Shown: positions 57,701 to 64,000 of the stretch, in pieces
Position numbering within the stretch: position 1 is the stretch's first letter
Layout of the letters: every line of letters begins with the position of its first letter
Source: Phoronis australis
Taxonomy: Eukaryota; Phoronida; Phoronidae
Length of the DNA stretch: 64,000 nucleotides
Direction: 5' to 3'
NCBI GenBank assembly: GCA_002633005.1
Contig: NMRA01000657.1
Location: forward strand, 111,972 to 175,971
Program-made: the position numbers and the translations under genes
The notes under the pieces: generated by a model
The model's database searches: none
Told to the model about the DNA's origin: nothing
What the model saw: the letters and a program-made list of their open reading frames with translations, nothing else

Positions 57701-57747
57701 AATACGATACAAATGGACGTAATTGTCCAAACGGCTGCGGAAGCCAT
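33673..57747 (-). CDS. Gene 2: secreted astacin metalloprotease with EGF-like, polyglycine and three ShK domains
   Basis: Eleven exons on the minus strand: 57694-57747, 57423-57483, 55979-56072 (or its copy 52793-52886), 50765-50928, 47771-47955, 46729-46932, 44373-44502, 42000-42167, 38441-38631, 37658-37810 and 33673-33791. All phases match. The total is about 1523 nt, near 507 residues, uncertain at the 24-N gap in exon 9. The order is signal peptide, propeptide with LEYD motif, RRRRR and RQRR sites, astacin domain (HEIGHAVGFHHEQTRPDRD, SMMHYG), EGF-like, Gly tract, then three ShK-type six-Cys domains. The known architecture of astacins with C-terminal ShK domains in nematodes, cnidarians and other invertebrates supports a secreted or matrix-acting protease; the substrate is not inferable. 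Gene 1 is the downstream tandem paralogue. No frameshift or missing catalytic residue is visible outside the gap. Confidence 0.92.
33792..37657. other. Intron 10 of gene 2
   Basis: About 3.9 kb between the second and third ShK exons. No other ShK or coding exon was found in it. Plus-strand open frames such as 36052-36408 and the minus frame 36814-37164 have no recognisable domain or suitable cysteine pattern. Confidence 0.65.
37658..37810 (-). CDS. Gene 2 exon 10: second ShK domain
   Basis: A 153-nt, phase 1-1 exon (acceptor TTTCAG, donor GTAAGT). ICRDISRHCRYWASRNQC then YMFTYCKKSCRRC gives the six ShK cysteines with the aromatic YW. A Ser/Arg/Asn-rich tail (SSRTNPSRDSGSRG) replaces the glycine linker. 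Confidence 0.88.
37811..38440. other. Intron 9 of gene 2
   Basis: A 630-bp intron. ACATGTATCTACTGC occurs twice about 60 bp apart (38333 and 38391), flanking AGCTTTAAAGGAACATACC. Otherwise AT-rich with nothing further noted. Confidence 0.6.
38441..38631 (-). CDS. Gene 2 exon 9: first ShK domain and second glycine linker (contains assembly gap)
   Basis: The acceptor TTCACAG precedes CKNLNTNCDYWEAKGEC, followed by CRAACKVC, six cysteines in ShK spacing. GGGSG and a Gly repeat run into the N run at 38478-38501. Beyond it the Gly frame ends AAT A before GTGCGT, a weak donor in phase 1 that fits the next exon. As printed, the gap length does not keep the Gly frame (a Val-rich frame results), so the N count is not exact. 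If the weak donor is not used, TAA at 38435-38433 would end the protein after Gly-Asn-Ser-Ala. Confidence 0.8.
38478..38501. other. Assembly gap (24 N) in a coding glycine repeat
   Basis: The run of N falls inside the (GGN)n tract of exon 9. The flanks are both CCACCN-type repeat, so the gap is probably a collapsed or unsequenced stretch of the repeat, and its true length decides the number of glycines. Confidence 0.98.
39182..39194 (+). promoter_or_regulatory. DR1 motif in repeat unit 1
   Basis: TGACCTTTGACCT, the exact reverse complement of the DR1 consensus AGGTCAAAGGTCA. It recurs at the equivalent place in the next units (39592-39604 and, as TGACCTTTGACCC, 39984-39996; a variant CGACCCTTTGACCT near 39751). 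Confidence 0.45.
39592..39604 (+). promoter_or_regulatory. DR1 motif in repeat unit 2
   Basis: TGACCTTTGACCT again, spaced about 410 bp from the one at 39182. Regular spacing comes from the tandem repeat; whether any nuclear receptor binds is unknown. Confidence 0.45.
40265..40335 (+). repeat. AATAAG/AAGAAT simple repeat
   Basis: An A-rich tract of AATAAGAATAAG-type units beside the hairpin array. On the minus strand it reads as a CTTATT tract at the end of the SINE-like and hairpin sequences, like a simple-repeat tail. It also generates hydrophobic minus-strand open frames (40234-40518) that are not genes. Confidence 0.75.
40325..40550. repeat. Tandem array of hairpins, unit about 60 bp
   Basis: Three full units and one diverged unit, each with ACGTAGAACAG then AAAACTCTGCGCTTGCACGC then GCAGAGTAATAA. 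CTCTGCGC and GCGCAGAG face each other around TTGCAC/TTGCA, so every unit can form an 8-9-bp GC-rich stem. The fourth unit reads CTACGTTTTCAGGCGCAGAGTA. Confidence 0.85.
40640..40714 (-). mobile_element. tRNA-derived SINE-like head with A and B boxes
   Basis: On the minus strand TGGTGTAGTGG (40707-40697) fits the pol III A box and GGTTCGACCCC (40664-40654) the B box, at tRNA-like spacing. A T-arm-like GGGTTCGACCCC is present, but the acceptor stem does not pair with the sequence 5' of the A box and the anticodon arm is poor. So this is a tRNA-derived repeat and not a working tRNA. Confidence 0.65.
41035..41397 (-). mobile_element. Inverted-repeat element, copy B
   Basis: Arms of about 70 bp (41251-41320 and 41326-41395) are near-perfect reverse complements, with AGATTATTACATG ends and TCTAGAGCCC and GGATTTTGGAGAATT inside. 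The adjoining 41035-41250 matches, in reverse complement, the 3' part of copy A at 13.5-13.77 kb. TTTCTACTTC/GAAAGTAG motifs also appear near 41483, so the element may extend to about 41510. Non-coding. Confidence 0.8.
42000..42167 (-). CDS. Gene 2 exon 8: EGF-like domain and polyglycine linker
   Basis: A 168-nt, phase 1-1 exon. The six cysteines are in RCASKRCPGEGFVGKDCKC and YCPGYPVKEC, then Ser, then about 24 glycines (GGC/GGT repeat), then Glu. The plus-strand polyproline and Arg/His-rich open frames over it are shadows. Confidence 0.9.
42168..44372. other. Intron 7 of gene 2
   Basis: About 2.2 kb. Two adjacent plus-strand open frames (42847-43137 and 43134-43385) overlap but show no domain I recognise and have no gene context. 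No repeats noted. Confidence 0.6.
44373..44502 (-). CDS. Gene 2 exon 7: C-terminal part of astacin domain
   Basis: A 130-nt exon (CCAG acceptor, GTAAGT donor) with AFSTNGRRTIQT, HLIGNR and GFSFRDVKLLNVMYNCKP. It is the last astacin block, with its final Cys, leaving phase 1. Confidence 0.94.
44503..46728. other. Intron 6 of gene 2
   Basis: About 2.2 kb. At 46376-46620 there is a cluster of short palindromes, including a perfect X-box-like site (46408-46421) and an inverted pair ATTATCTGCGCTTGTGCAG / CTGCACATGCACAGATAAT. No coding exon seen. Confidence 0.6.
46408..46421. promoter_or_regulatory. X-box-like palindrome
   Basis: GTTGCCTAGGCAAC is a perfect 14-bp palindrome that fits the RFX-factor X-box (GTTGCC-N0-3-GGCAAC). 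It is intronic in gene 2. Nothing else in the surrounding sequence links the locus to ciliary genes, so it may be coincidental or part of a transposon end. Confidence 0.35.
46729..46932 (-). CDS. Gene 2 exon 6: zinc-binding active site
   Basis: A 204-nt, phase 0-0 exon with HEIGHAVGFHHEQTRPDRD and YDFTSMMHYGQY. By eye it shows 12 base differences from gene 1 exon 6, none between 46735 and 46824. The introns on both sides do not align. Confidence 0.97.
46933..47770. other. Intron 5 of gene 2
   Basis: An 838-bp intron that carries a complete 157-bp transposon-like element (47167-47323). The rest is AT-rich and not notable. Confidence 0.7.
47167..47323 (+). mobile_element. CAGGGGCGGAT-end MITE with 5-bp target duplication
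   Basis: The ends are CAGGGGCGGATCCAGGATTT and, as reverse complement of the right end, CAGTGACGGATTTAGAGGGG. CTTTG flanks the element on both sides (47162-47166 and 47324-47328). Non-coding. This is the most complete of the five family members in the window. Confidence 0.85.
47771..47955 (-). CDS. Gene 2 exon 5: N-terminal half of astacin domain
   Basis: A 185-nt exon with SAIDDYNRYTCLRLVRRTNQ, GGGCSSYVGM and QPVSLAYGC. The 3' half of the exon is nearly identical to gene 1 (about 4 differences in 98 bases), whereas the 5' half differs at many positions, including synonymous ones. Confidence 0.94.
47956..50764. other. Intron 4 of gene 2
   Basis: About 2.8 kb, very AT-rich. The 49678-50276 part is a foldback element. 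No coding exon seen. Confidence 0.7.
49678..50276. mobile_element. Foldback-like element with ~240-bp imperfect arms
   Basis: The left arm (49678-49930) contains, in order, TTATGTCTTACA, AATTATGTCTGGCATAAAT, ATGTCAACCATAGCTCT, ATATCCACT and CGGCCAATGCGAATCGTCGAT. The reverse complement of the right arm (50040-50276) contains TTATGTGTAACATAAAT, ATGTCGACCATAGTTCT, ATATCCACC and CAGCCAATCGTCGAT in the same order. About 110 bp separate the arms. Many subunits read RTGTCDGACATAAAT. No coding capacity. Confidence 0.8.
50765..50928 (-). CDS. Gene 2 exon 4: basic maturation sites and mature N-terminus
   Basis: A 164-nt exon with the same phases as gene 1. It shows an acidic stretch FEGEEDELEEA, RRRRRD, then RQRRNAIRQLSKRW and TNNVVPYALQPG. 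RQRR-NAIR is a furin-type site at the expected mature N-terminus. Confidence 0.92.
50929..52792. other. Part of intron 3 of gene 2
   Basis: AT-rich, with no coding exon. The left copy of the 2-kb duplication starts at about 51536 within it. Confidence 0.6.
51536..53564 (+). repeat. Left copy of ~2.03-kb direct duplication
   Basis: Matches 54722-56757 along its whole length with about 1% differences and a few small indels (for example TACAAAGTAGG versus TACAAAGTACAAAGAGGG). It ends exactly at the single N at 53565. Confidence 0.95.
52793..52886 (-). CDS. Gene 2 exon 3, left copy (probable haplotype duplicate)
   Basis: The same 94-nt exon with one synonymous-type difference (CGCTCATC versus CACTCATC on the plus strand). 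Using both copies in one transcript would break the frame (188 nt), so they are either alleles of one exon or mutually exclusive exons. The abutting N at 53565 favours an assembly duplicate. Confidence 0.6.
53565..53565. other. Single-N contig joint
   Basis: The N follows CTTGACTGTTTT, which in the right copy continues GGTAAG. After the N the sequence changes to unrelated DNA, so this is a join between contigs. Confidence 0.95.
53566..54721. other. Unique 1.16-kb segment between the two duplicate copies
   Basis: It has no similarity I can see to the DNA left of 51536 and contains no astacin exon (exon 4 lies 608 bp left of the duplication start in the other copy). It would be an insertion in one haplotype or a spacer of a true duplication. 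Confidence 0.6.
54722..56757 (+). repeat. Right copy of ~2.03-kb direct duplication
   Basis: Near-identical to 51536-53564 and includes the right copy of exon 3. It continues without a break into the sequence leading to exon 2 at 57423. Confidence 0.95.
55979..56072 (-). CDS. Gene 2 exon 3, right copy: propeptide with LEYD motif
   Basis: A 94-nt exon (TTTCAG acceptor, GTAAGT donor). It contains DMLQDNNVVLLEYDMLFKPEDW, written here in two overlapping parts: DMLQDNNVVLLEYD and YDMLFKPEDW. The Asp of the family FxGD switch is kept in LEYD. It lies inside the right copy of the 2-kb duplication, which continues without a gap into exon 2, so this copy is the better-supported one. Confidence 0.82.
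56073..57422. other. Intron 2 of gene 2
   Basis: About 1.35 kb. Plus-strand open frames at 56.9-57.4 kb have no recognisable domain. Confidence 0.6.
57423..57483 (-). CDS. Gene 2 exon 2: N-terminal propeptide segment
   Basis: A 61-nt exon (TTCAG acceptor, GTAAGT donor) encoding AWIGCHGQTIDQMILQSMET, phases 0 to 1. The flanking intron 1 is only 210 bp. Confidence 0.88.
57694..57747 (-). CDS. Gene 2 exon 1: start codon and signal peptide
   Basis: The ATG at 57747-57745 is in the context CAGAAATGG. Eighteen codons, MASAAVWTITSICIVLFE, form a hydrophobic signal sequence. The donor GTGAGT leaves phase 0, the same length and phase as in gene 1. The ATG lies 51-58 bp downstream of a TATA box. Confidence 0.9.
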
Positions 57748-57890
57748 TTCTGCAGAATGGCGTTTCTCAGTTGTGAAGTTGGGCGTTTGGATGAGAATAT
57801 TTATATGTTCGGGACACCGCGTGGTGCCCACAAAACGAGGCTCCCAATTTAGGTGTATCGTTCTTTTGCGTCAGACAAATTCCTGAGATC
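57748..57890 (-). promoter_or_regulatory. Gene 2 core promoter with TATA box
   Basis: TATAAATA (minus strand) lies at 57798-57805, 51-58 bp from the ATG. The proximal ~140 bp shares ordered blocks with the gene 1 promoter (AATTCC, TGACG, ACCTAAA, ACCAC-CG, GTCC-CGAA, TATAAATA, TTCTGCAG before ATG), although introns of the two genes do not align. This suggests shared regulation retained after duplication. Confidence 0.75.
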
Positions 57891-60296
57891 ACGCCAACAG
57901 GCAATTGTGTCAAAGATTTTATAGGAACTTTGATTGTGTAACGAGGTTACGAATGGAATAAAACGTAAGTTGCGTAGCATGTGTCTTTTAAACGTTGGAA
58001 ATGTCTTTCTTGCAAATCTTATCCCTTGACGCGCACTGGGGGCGCGCACTGCAAAGTGCAGGTGCACCGAATGTGCGCCTCGAAATATTACACTTCTTCA
58101 CTTATGTATCTTAAAAATTTGTTTTATTGAATACCGCACTCGCGTGTATTTATTTCCTTTTACTGCCAAACGTTAAGGCACAGAGGCGTTGTGCCAAACA
58201 AAACAGTGATATGGAAATATGAAAAGGTATAATACTTCGAGCGAGGCACACTGAGCTAGCAGTAAGCAGATCGTCAAGGAATAAAATTTGCTGGAATTAG
58301 CGTTTTCCAACTGATTCATTTATACGTGTACGGAAACAGAAGCATTTTCTTGATCAGGTCTCTTTGAAAATACTTTACGGAAATTGACGCGTTACGTGTC
58401 GTTGTTTTTTGTTTTTTGTTTTTGTTTTTTTTGCGATTTTGGCACTTATAATAGAGTTATAAAGACACTCTCGAGGAGTGAATGCGGTGATCACAATGAA
58501 AAATGTCCAAAACTTATTTAGGGGTGCAGGATTGAGGCTAGATTCCTTCCAAGTCTCCGAACCTCATGAATCACTGGATGAGATGATTGCGTGTAGACTT
58601 CGCCACAGTAGTTTTAATTTCAGATGGCTCATGTCAGAAAAAGGTTTGATATTTTTGTTTTTGGTAATTGCAGCGTTCTGCAGGTGTTCCGAAAACGCCA
58701 ATCTCTACGTTCTAACTTCTAAGAATTACACATTTTCCCGTCAACTTACTTACAACAACACCTAAGCGTTTCAACGTCAACATGAACTGGAATCTGGTAG
58801 TGTTTGCGTAAATGAACTTGTGACGCAACTACGAGCCAATGAAAATTCACAAGTTAAGAATCTTGAGTAGGTGGGATTCACAGCTGTTATTGTTCCGGGA
58901 ATCGCTGTCAGTGCATGCTGTTCTTTTGCCCAAAACAACGTCCTGAATATTTAAAAGGTATTCAGTTCCAAAGCCTGCGAGAGAGCAGTGAGTGAGTCAC
59001 TGATATTACGGGATGTCAAGAACAACGCCCAAAAGACAAACTTCTACACTTCTGTATGAGCACCGACAAGGGCCATTCTTTATACACGCAAATATGCGTT
59101 CACTTTCCTCTGGCATATGCACCTTAGAATACGAAAACGACACATACACCAAGCAACAAATATAGACAAACGCACAGGTAATCCGAGATATTCCTTCTAG
59201 TCACTGAGTCCGTAGAGTGTTTCACACTGCAATTACATCCATTTGGGTCATGCCTTTAAATTTTCACCACAACCGGCTTTCATCACAAATTTGCTGTCTG
59301 ACAAACAACAGGACTAGGTTCCGTGAACGTAAGAATCTCGAAAGTAAAGCTAGTATGATCACGTGCTTTGCTTGCAATGCGAGATCTCGCGTGATTTTGA
59401 GTTTTCGCGATGTTTCCGCGTCCCCGGAATTCAACCCAGGTTTTTCAAAGAATGCACCTCAACTGTGAATTGAAACATTTACTAATTTGTTACCGGAAAT
59501 GGGTTGACGTAACAATACAGCTCAACGTTCTCTCCGGGTAACTTTTCGTTCAGCATGAAAGGGAAGGGAGTTGGACGAACTTCAGGACCATTTGTGAAGA
59601 CTACTCAGGTGAAAACAAAAATAGCAGCAGTTCGAGGGCTTTCCGCGATTAAACTAACCTGGGCAGCCTTTCGCAGACTCGAGAACACCCTCTAAAAGAC
59701 AAGACCGCTCAAGAACAAGGAAAATCTTGCGTGAGAATTGCCAATGTTTAGCAAGTATGCTTGAGATGTTAATCGGATAACGTAGGGAAATGGTGCTATA
59801 ATGGAGTGATTATTAGTGGTTAGGGTTGGAATAGTCAATCGTGAGACAGAATTCACTTTTTTCTGCTCCATAAGCTGAGGGACGATTTCTCGCAGTAAAT
59901 GCATGATTGATTTCCTGAGTGTACGGAACGCAACCCTGGGTCGTTACTAGAAAGTTGTGATATGCGAGGCTAAATAGATCAACATTGCGATCAGTGGATG
60001 TTTGCGTGGAGCATTATTTGTTTCCTCCGTCACCTAATTGTCACCAGCCTACGGGTGAACAACTTGAAATGTAATATTAAAAAATCAGCAATATGTTTTT
60101 GAACCTTGTAAGAGTGCGTTTCACGACGCGAGAACCTCCCAAAAACGCAAGACTTCATTATGAATGTCAACATAAACGTTTTTAGAGATGGTGTGCATTG
60201 CACTTGGTCATACGAGTGTTTCACTATTTCATGCGGTTGTGCGAACGCAATGAACTCGTCAATCCTGAAGTCGCTGATATAAACGCTTAGCCCCTT

Positions 60297-60457
60297 CAAA
60301 TGGCGGATTTCATAGTAAAACGTGTTTATTAGTAATTCAGTCATGCGTTCACACAAGTGGGTTTCACTTATGCAAAGGAGTGCAATGTACCCATGTGGAG
60401 TCTGCATGTGGACGCACTCTTCAAATATAGAGCTGGGTTGCTATGAAATCCGCCATT
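60297..60457. mobile_element. Small element bounded by 17-bp inverted repeats
   Basis: AATGGCGGATTTCATAG at 60297 and its exact reverse complement CTATGAAATCCGCCATT at 60441-60457 bound about 127 bp. It is probably a MITE or part of a larger one. No target duplication was determined. Confidence 0.5.
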
Positions 60458-63112
60458 GCCATTGTACTATGACTTGAGCGTGATCAGTGACTTCAAGATT
60501 CACGCGTGAATTCTACAGCGTCGACGATTGTGATACAATTGTATGAACGTTTTTACGAGTGCTCTCATGGTGGATGTTGGTGGAAACAGTAACGAATTTT
60601 AGCATGTTGCTTTAAGTGCGATGACGTGTTGAGACTCCCTTTCTCTAGTGTTCTTACGTAATGTTTTTAAAGCAAGATGTTTATCGAGTCTGTTCAATGT
60701 TCGTTTAATTCAAGCCAACCAGCGCGCTTCAAGATCGTAAACAGAAGTCGATTGCAACACCAAACCACTGAACGACCTGACAGTCACGTGACAAGCAAAC
60801 GTCAGTCTTTTGGGAGATGAAACTTCATTGGAGACGATGGAGTCAAGCAAATCGCAGGCACGGGTTTGAAAGTGCATCTCAAGTTTAGAACAACAATGTT
60901 ATTGGGTTTGCGGACATTCTTATGAATTCAGTACTTGTGCAATGATCATGAATCATGTCGAACATTAAAAATAATATTTCTCATTAAATTGCGAAGATAC
61001 AAATGAAGCACGAGTTAACAAACAACCCCGGGTATCCGGTGTGCTGGAAACGATCCGAGAACCAGTTACCACTACATCTCGCGGAGGTCTCCTTTTGCGA
61101 GACTATTTCATTTGTTTATTTCACTATCAAATATCGATTGTGTACTATTTGCAATTGCTAGGTTTTTTATACAGATCATCTTTAAGGCGTCGGAATACAA
61201 ACCTTGTTTCCTTGTATATCAGTTGCGTCAGCCTACCATTAAAACACCTTTTTTCAGAAAAATGGTTTTCTCGCGTTATGGTTGGGCAAAAGGGACGCAA
61301 ACTTAGGGTTGGATAAGATACCATGAAAAAATATCATGAGTATTCGCTTAACTTTGAAAAAAGAAAAGTTCAATTTCGTCGTCTACTAAACAGTGGAGGC
61401 TGGAAGTCACAATATATGAACGTTCATACCGTCTAGTCATTAATGAGTAGGCTACAAACATCTTTCTACGCCTTAGCTCCCAGCGCTTACATCCAAGGGT
61501 CTATGTAGTTTACTTTCAGTGCCACTTCAGTGTAGGAAAGTTCGAATATCATGACAAACATATATCTTTAGAAAGTGTGATGTGCAACTGTCTTGATGTT
61601 TTCAGTGATCCAATTTTGCAAAAAAAAATTTACCTGAACTGTTTTCTTTCTGTTGTGGGAAATGTGTTTTTATTCTACATAAAAATCAAATGTGGTGTTA
61701 AAATTTGCGCAATTGTTTAAATGTTAGTCACCTAATTTCCCAAATCAAGATTGTTAAAATCGAGTGGATTTTTATGTCATGGCAAATAACGTTTTAGATA
61801 AATCTGTTCAGCGTTTGAACTGGAAAACTTGTGCACTGCCGGGAAGATTCCAAGAATAGCTAGCGCCAACAAACAGTCGACTCAAGCCCACCGCTGGCGA
61901 GAAGGTCGTGCAACAGCAAAGCCGGCAAAGGCATGTCGCACCATGCAACAAAACTTCTACAATGTGATTTTGGCCATATATCACTCTAAGCGCTACCTCA
62001 TGGTGCCGCATCTGGTCCTGTGAATTCAAGCGCACTGCGACACATAATTATTCAAGATTCCGAACCTTTCACGCTCGACTCGTAGATGACGCCAGACGAG
62101 CTTCATCTATATACATCATCGATGATGCATTTGTTACCGCATGAGGGTGCTGTGAAGGGACGTAACTGGCTGGTCTATTGAAATCGGCGACAACGATTGT
62201 GGACGTCACGCTTTTCAGTGATTGACACTTTTTTCCTTGTTCTTTTTCCGTTTATGATTGGTCTGCATAAAACGTCTTAACGCTATTATTCGCAACCAGT
62301 GTTTGTAGCACAAAGATTGCGGACTGGACTACTGTTGTGTTTATATGTTCCTGCACCCTGGCTGGCTGGAACTTTCCACTGACAAGAGATCAGCAAACTG
62401 TGACGCAATCACAGTCGCGTTAAAGTTCACACGTAGCGAAGAGTAGAGTAATCTTGCCTGGATAAACACATAATTGTTGCCCTGCAGAGTCTACTGCCGG
62501 CTAACACATGTTTGAAATTATGTATATAAACATGGCCTTGCGACCAGTAAGAACCTGAGGAACAAACAACACTGAACGTGTTTTGAATTTTCAAATCCAG
62601 CCGGCAGGATGCCCATTGCCCAGGTAAGAGTAGAGGCAAAAGCAGCGAAGACAGAGGAAAGCAAAATAGTATTTGCACTTTTCGCGAAAACTCTTCATGA
62701 GACAAATCTTACGCTAACATTTGGGGTTTTGTTACAGGTGTAAGCGAGTCTAAGCCAGACTGTGACCAACCCGTCATAATTTTATCACGAGGTAACGTAA
62801 CCTTAAACCTCAACACAAAAAATTATAATTTTCTGATAAATTCCTATGTTCATATCTTAACTTTGATTTAGCCGTTTATAGAAATCGAAATAAATTCAAA
62901 GAAGACACACTTTTCAGATTTTTTTCACCAACCATTTTTCTCCGTCGTATCTCTTCTATTTCTGTCCAGTATTAAGCTCCGCCCAATGACCAAATTACAC
63001 TTTCCGTAATTTCCGCCATCAGCCGACCGCTACCGAGCGTTTTTTATTCAAATATTGGATGTTGACCAAGACCCTTATGTACATCTGACGCATGCTGGCG
63101 CCCCTAGTGGAT

Positions 63113-63135
63113 GTCCACGAAACGAGTTCGTGGAC
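63113..63135. repeat. Short perfect hairpin
   Basis: GTCCACGAA and TTCGTGGAC are exact reverse complements around ACGAG. A chance or transposon-end palindrome is the simplest reading. Confidence 0.5.
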
Positions 63136-64000
63136 CAGTTGGTGGAAAACCTTGGCCAGCGAACCGATTTGTATTATAGGTCAATGAGTCATTGTTTTTT
63201 GTAGAAACATAATCTCCGAAGAAAAGAATGAAATGTAATATCAACTTCATGTAGATATTTGTAAATGTCATATTAATGGTTATCAGTCACCAATTAGGAG
63301 ATGTGAAACGATGCCGGCTATGGCCTGGGGCCGGTGTCTTTTTATCATAAAACACTACAGAAAGTTTTCGAGCATCTTTTGTTTTTCGTTCTGGCTATGC
63401 CAGTGAACCACAGAATACTATTTACTACATGAAATGCTAAACGTTTTCCCACCAGTTAATAAAAACAGTTTTGTCAAATAAGAAAATCGCAAGCATGAAT
63501 ATCCAAATAAAAAAGTGCTGTAGCCGTGTTTTGTGAAAATATTAACATCTGGGAATTCATAATTCATTAAAAACTTTCTGTGAATTTTTGACTGATGTTG
63601 ATGTTTTGTATTGAAATGGATACATAAGAATCAGAATATCGCAGGCTGTAAAAGGGTAGTTCAATTAGGATAATAGTGCCCAGACAAATGGTAACTGGAC
63701 TCAGGGTGATGACACCATTTGTATGCCAGGCCGTGCTGTTCTTGAATGGAACTATTTAAGGATATGTAGGTGAATCTTTGGCAAATGTGAGTCGATTTTG
63801 AACAAAAACATACCGTTGTGGTCGACATAACTTTTAAAATTAAAGAGAAAAATTAAATAATCAAATGCACTCAGCTGAGCAAAGTTATTTATTATGCCGC
63901 AACCTCAGAATTCTAAGTAACATATCACAAATACATTCTTAATTTTGAACTTTTGAGGATTGAAGAAAGTTTCAATACAGAGCATCATTTGTTACAAATC

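Larger units (their letters stand above)
57891..64000. other. Upstream region of gene 2, no gene supported
   Basis: About 6.1 kb with no astacin, ShK or other recognisable exon. It contains a T-rich tract (58402-58435), a 17-bp inverted repeat pair (60297-60313 and 60441-60457) and a short 9-bp stem hairpin (63113-63135). The longest open frames (60030-60407 minus, 58478-58765 plus) lack any convincing domain. Confidence 0.55.

Noticed and set aside
60030-60407. Minus-strand frame with CISETHL, reminiscent of a LINE endonuclease motif
   Set aside because: No other endonuclease or reverse transcriptase motif lies in order around it, and it overlaps a small inverted-repeat element; the resemblance is probably chance.
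62600-62640. Plus-strand ATG with a strong donor (CAG-GTAAGA) that could be a first exon
   Set aside because: Only five codons before the donor and no partner exon in the remaining 1.4 kb.

Overview
The window is animal genomic DNA, AT-rich and intron-rich, with many short non-autonomous transposons, microsatellites and three assembly gaps (two single-N joints and one 24-N run). Everything recognisably protein-coding is on the minus strand, as small exons with canonical GT/AG boundaries. The exons encode two tandem, head-to-tail, secreted astacin-family (M12A) zinc metalloproteases. Species cannot be fixed from sequence alone; a marine invertebrate with high heterozygosity is my best inference, from the ~1% diverged overlaps at the N joints and the repeat content.

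Gene 1 (start codon at 29524, running left) has eight exons in the window: signal peptide (29471-29524), three propeptide exons (26694-26754, 22674-22767, 21763-21926, the last also carrying two basic cleavage sites and the mature N-terminus), three catalytic exons (11113-11297, 8794-8997, 7364-7493) and an EGF-like plus polyglycine exon (3414-3584). It then runs off the left edge.

Gene 2 (start at 57747, stop at 33673) has the same eight exons in the same phases, followed by three ShK-type six-cysteine exons (about 38441-38631, 37658-37810 and a terminal 33673-33791). The predicted order is signal peptide, propeptide, astacin, EGF-like, Gly-linker, ShK, Gly-linker, ShK, ShK, stop: about 507 residues, with uncertainty at the 24-N gap. 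Both genes have a TATAAATA box 50-60 bp upstream of the ATG inside a conserved ~140 bp proximal promoter.

Between and inside the genes lie MITE-like inverted-repeat elements, a family with CAGKGRCGGAT-type ends (one copy with 5-bp target duplications), a decayed Tc1/mariner transposase, a tRNA-derived SINE-like head, a hairpin tandem array, a palindromic array of ~22-bp units, and a ~400-bp tandem repeat that carries DR1 nuclear-receptor half-site pairs. A ~2.03-kb direct duplication (51536-53564 and 54722-56757) repeats gene 2 exon 3 and abuts a single N. Together with a smaller exact dovetail at 21053-21568, it is most simply an unmerged haplotype overlap. The regions 29.66-33.67 kb and 57.9-64 kb show no gene I can support.
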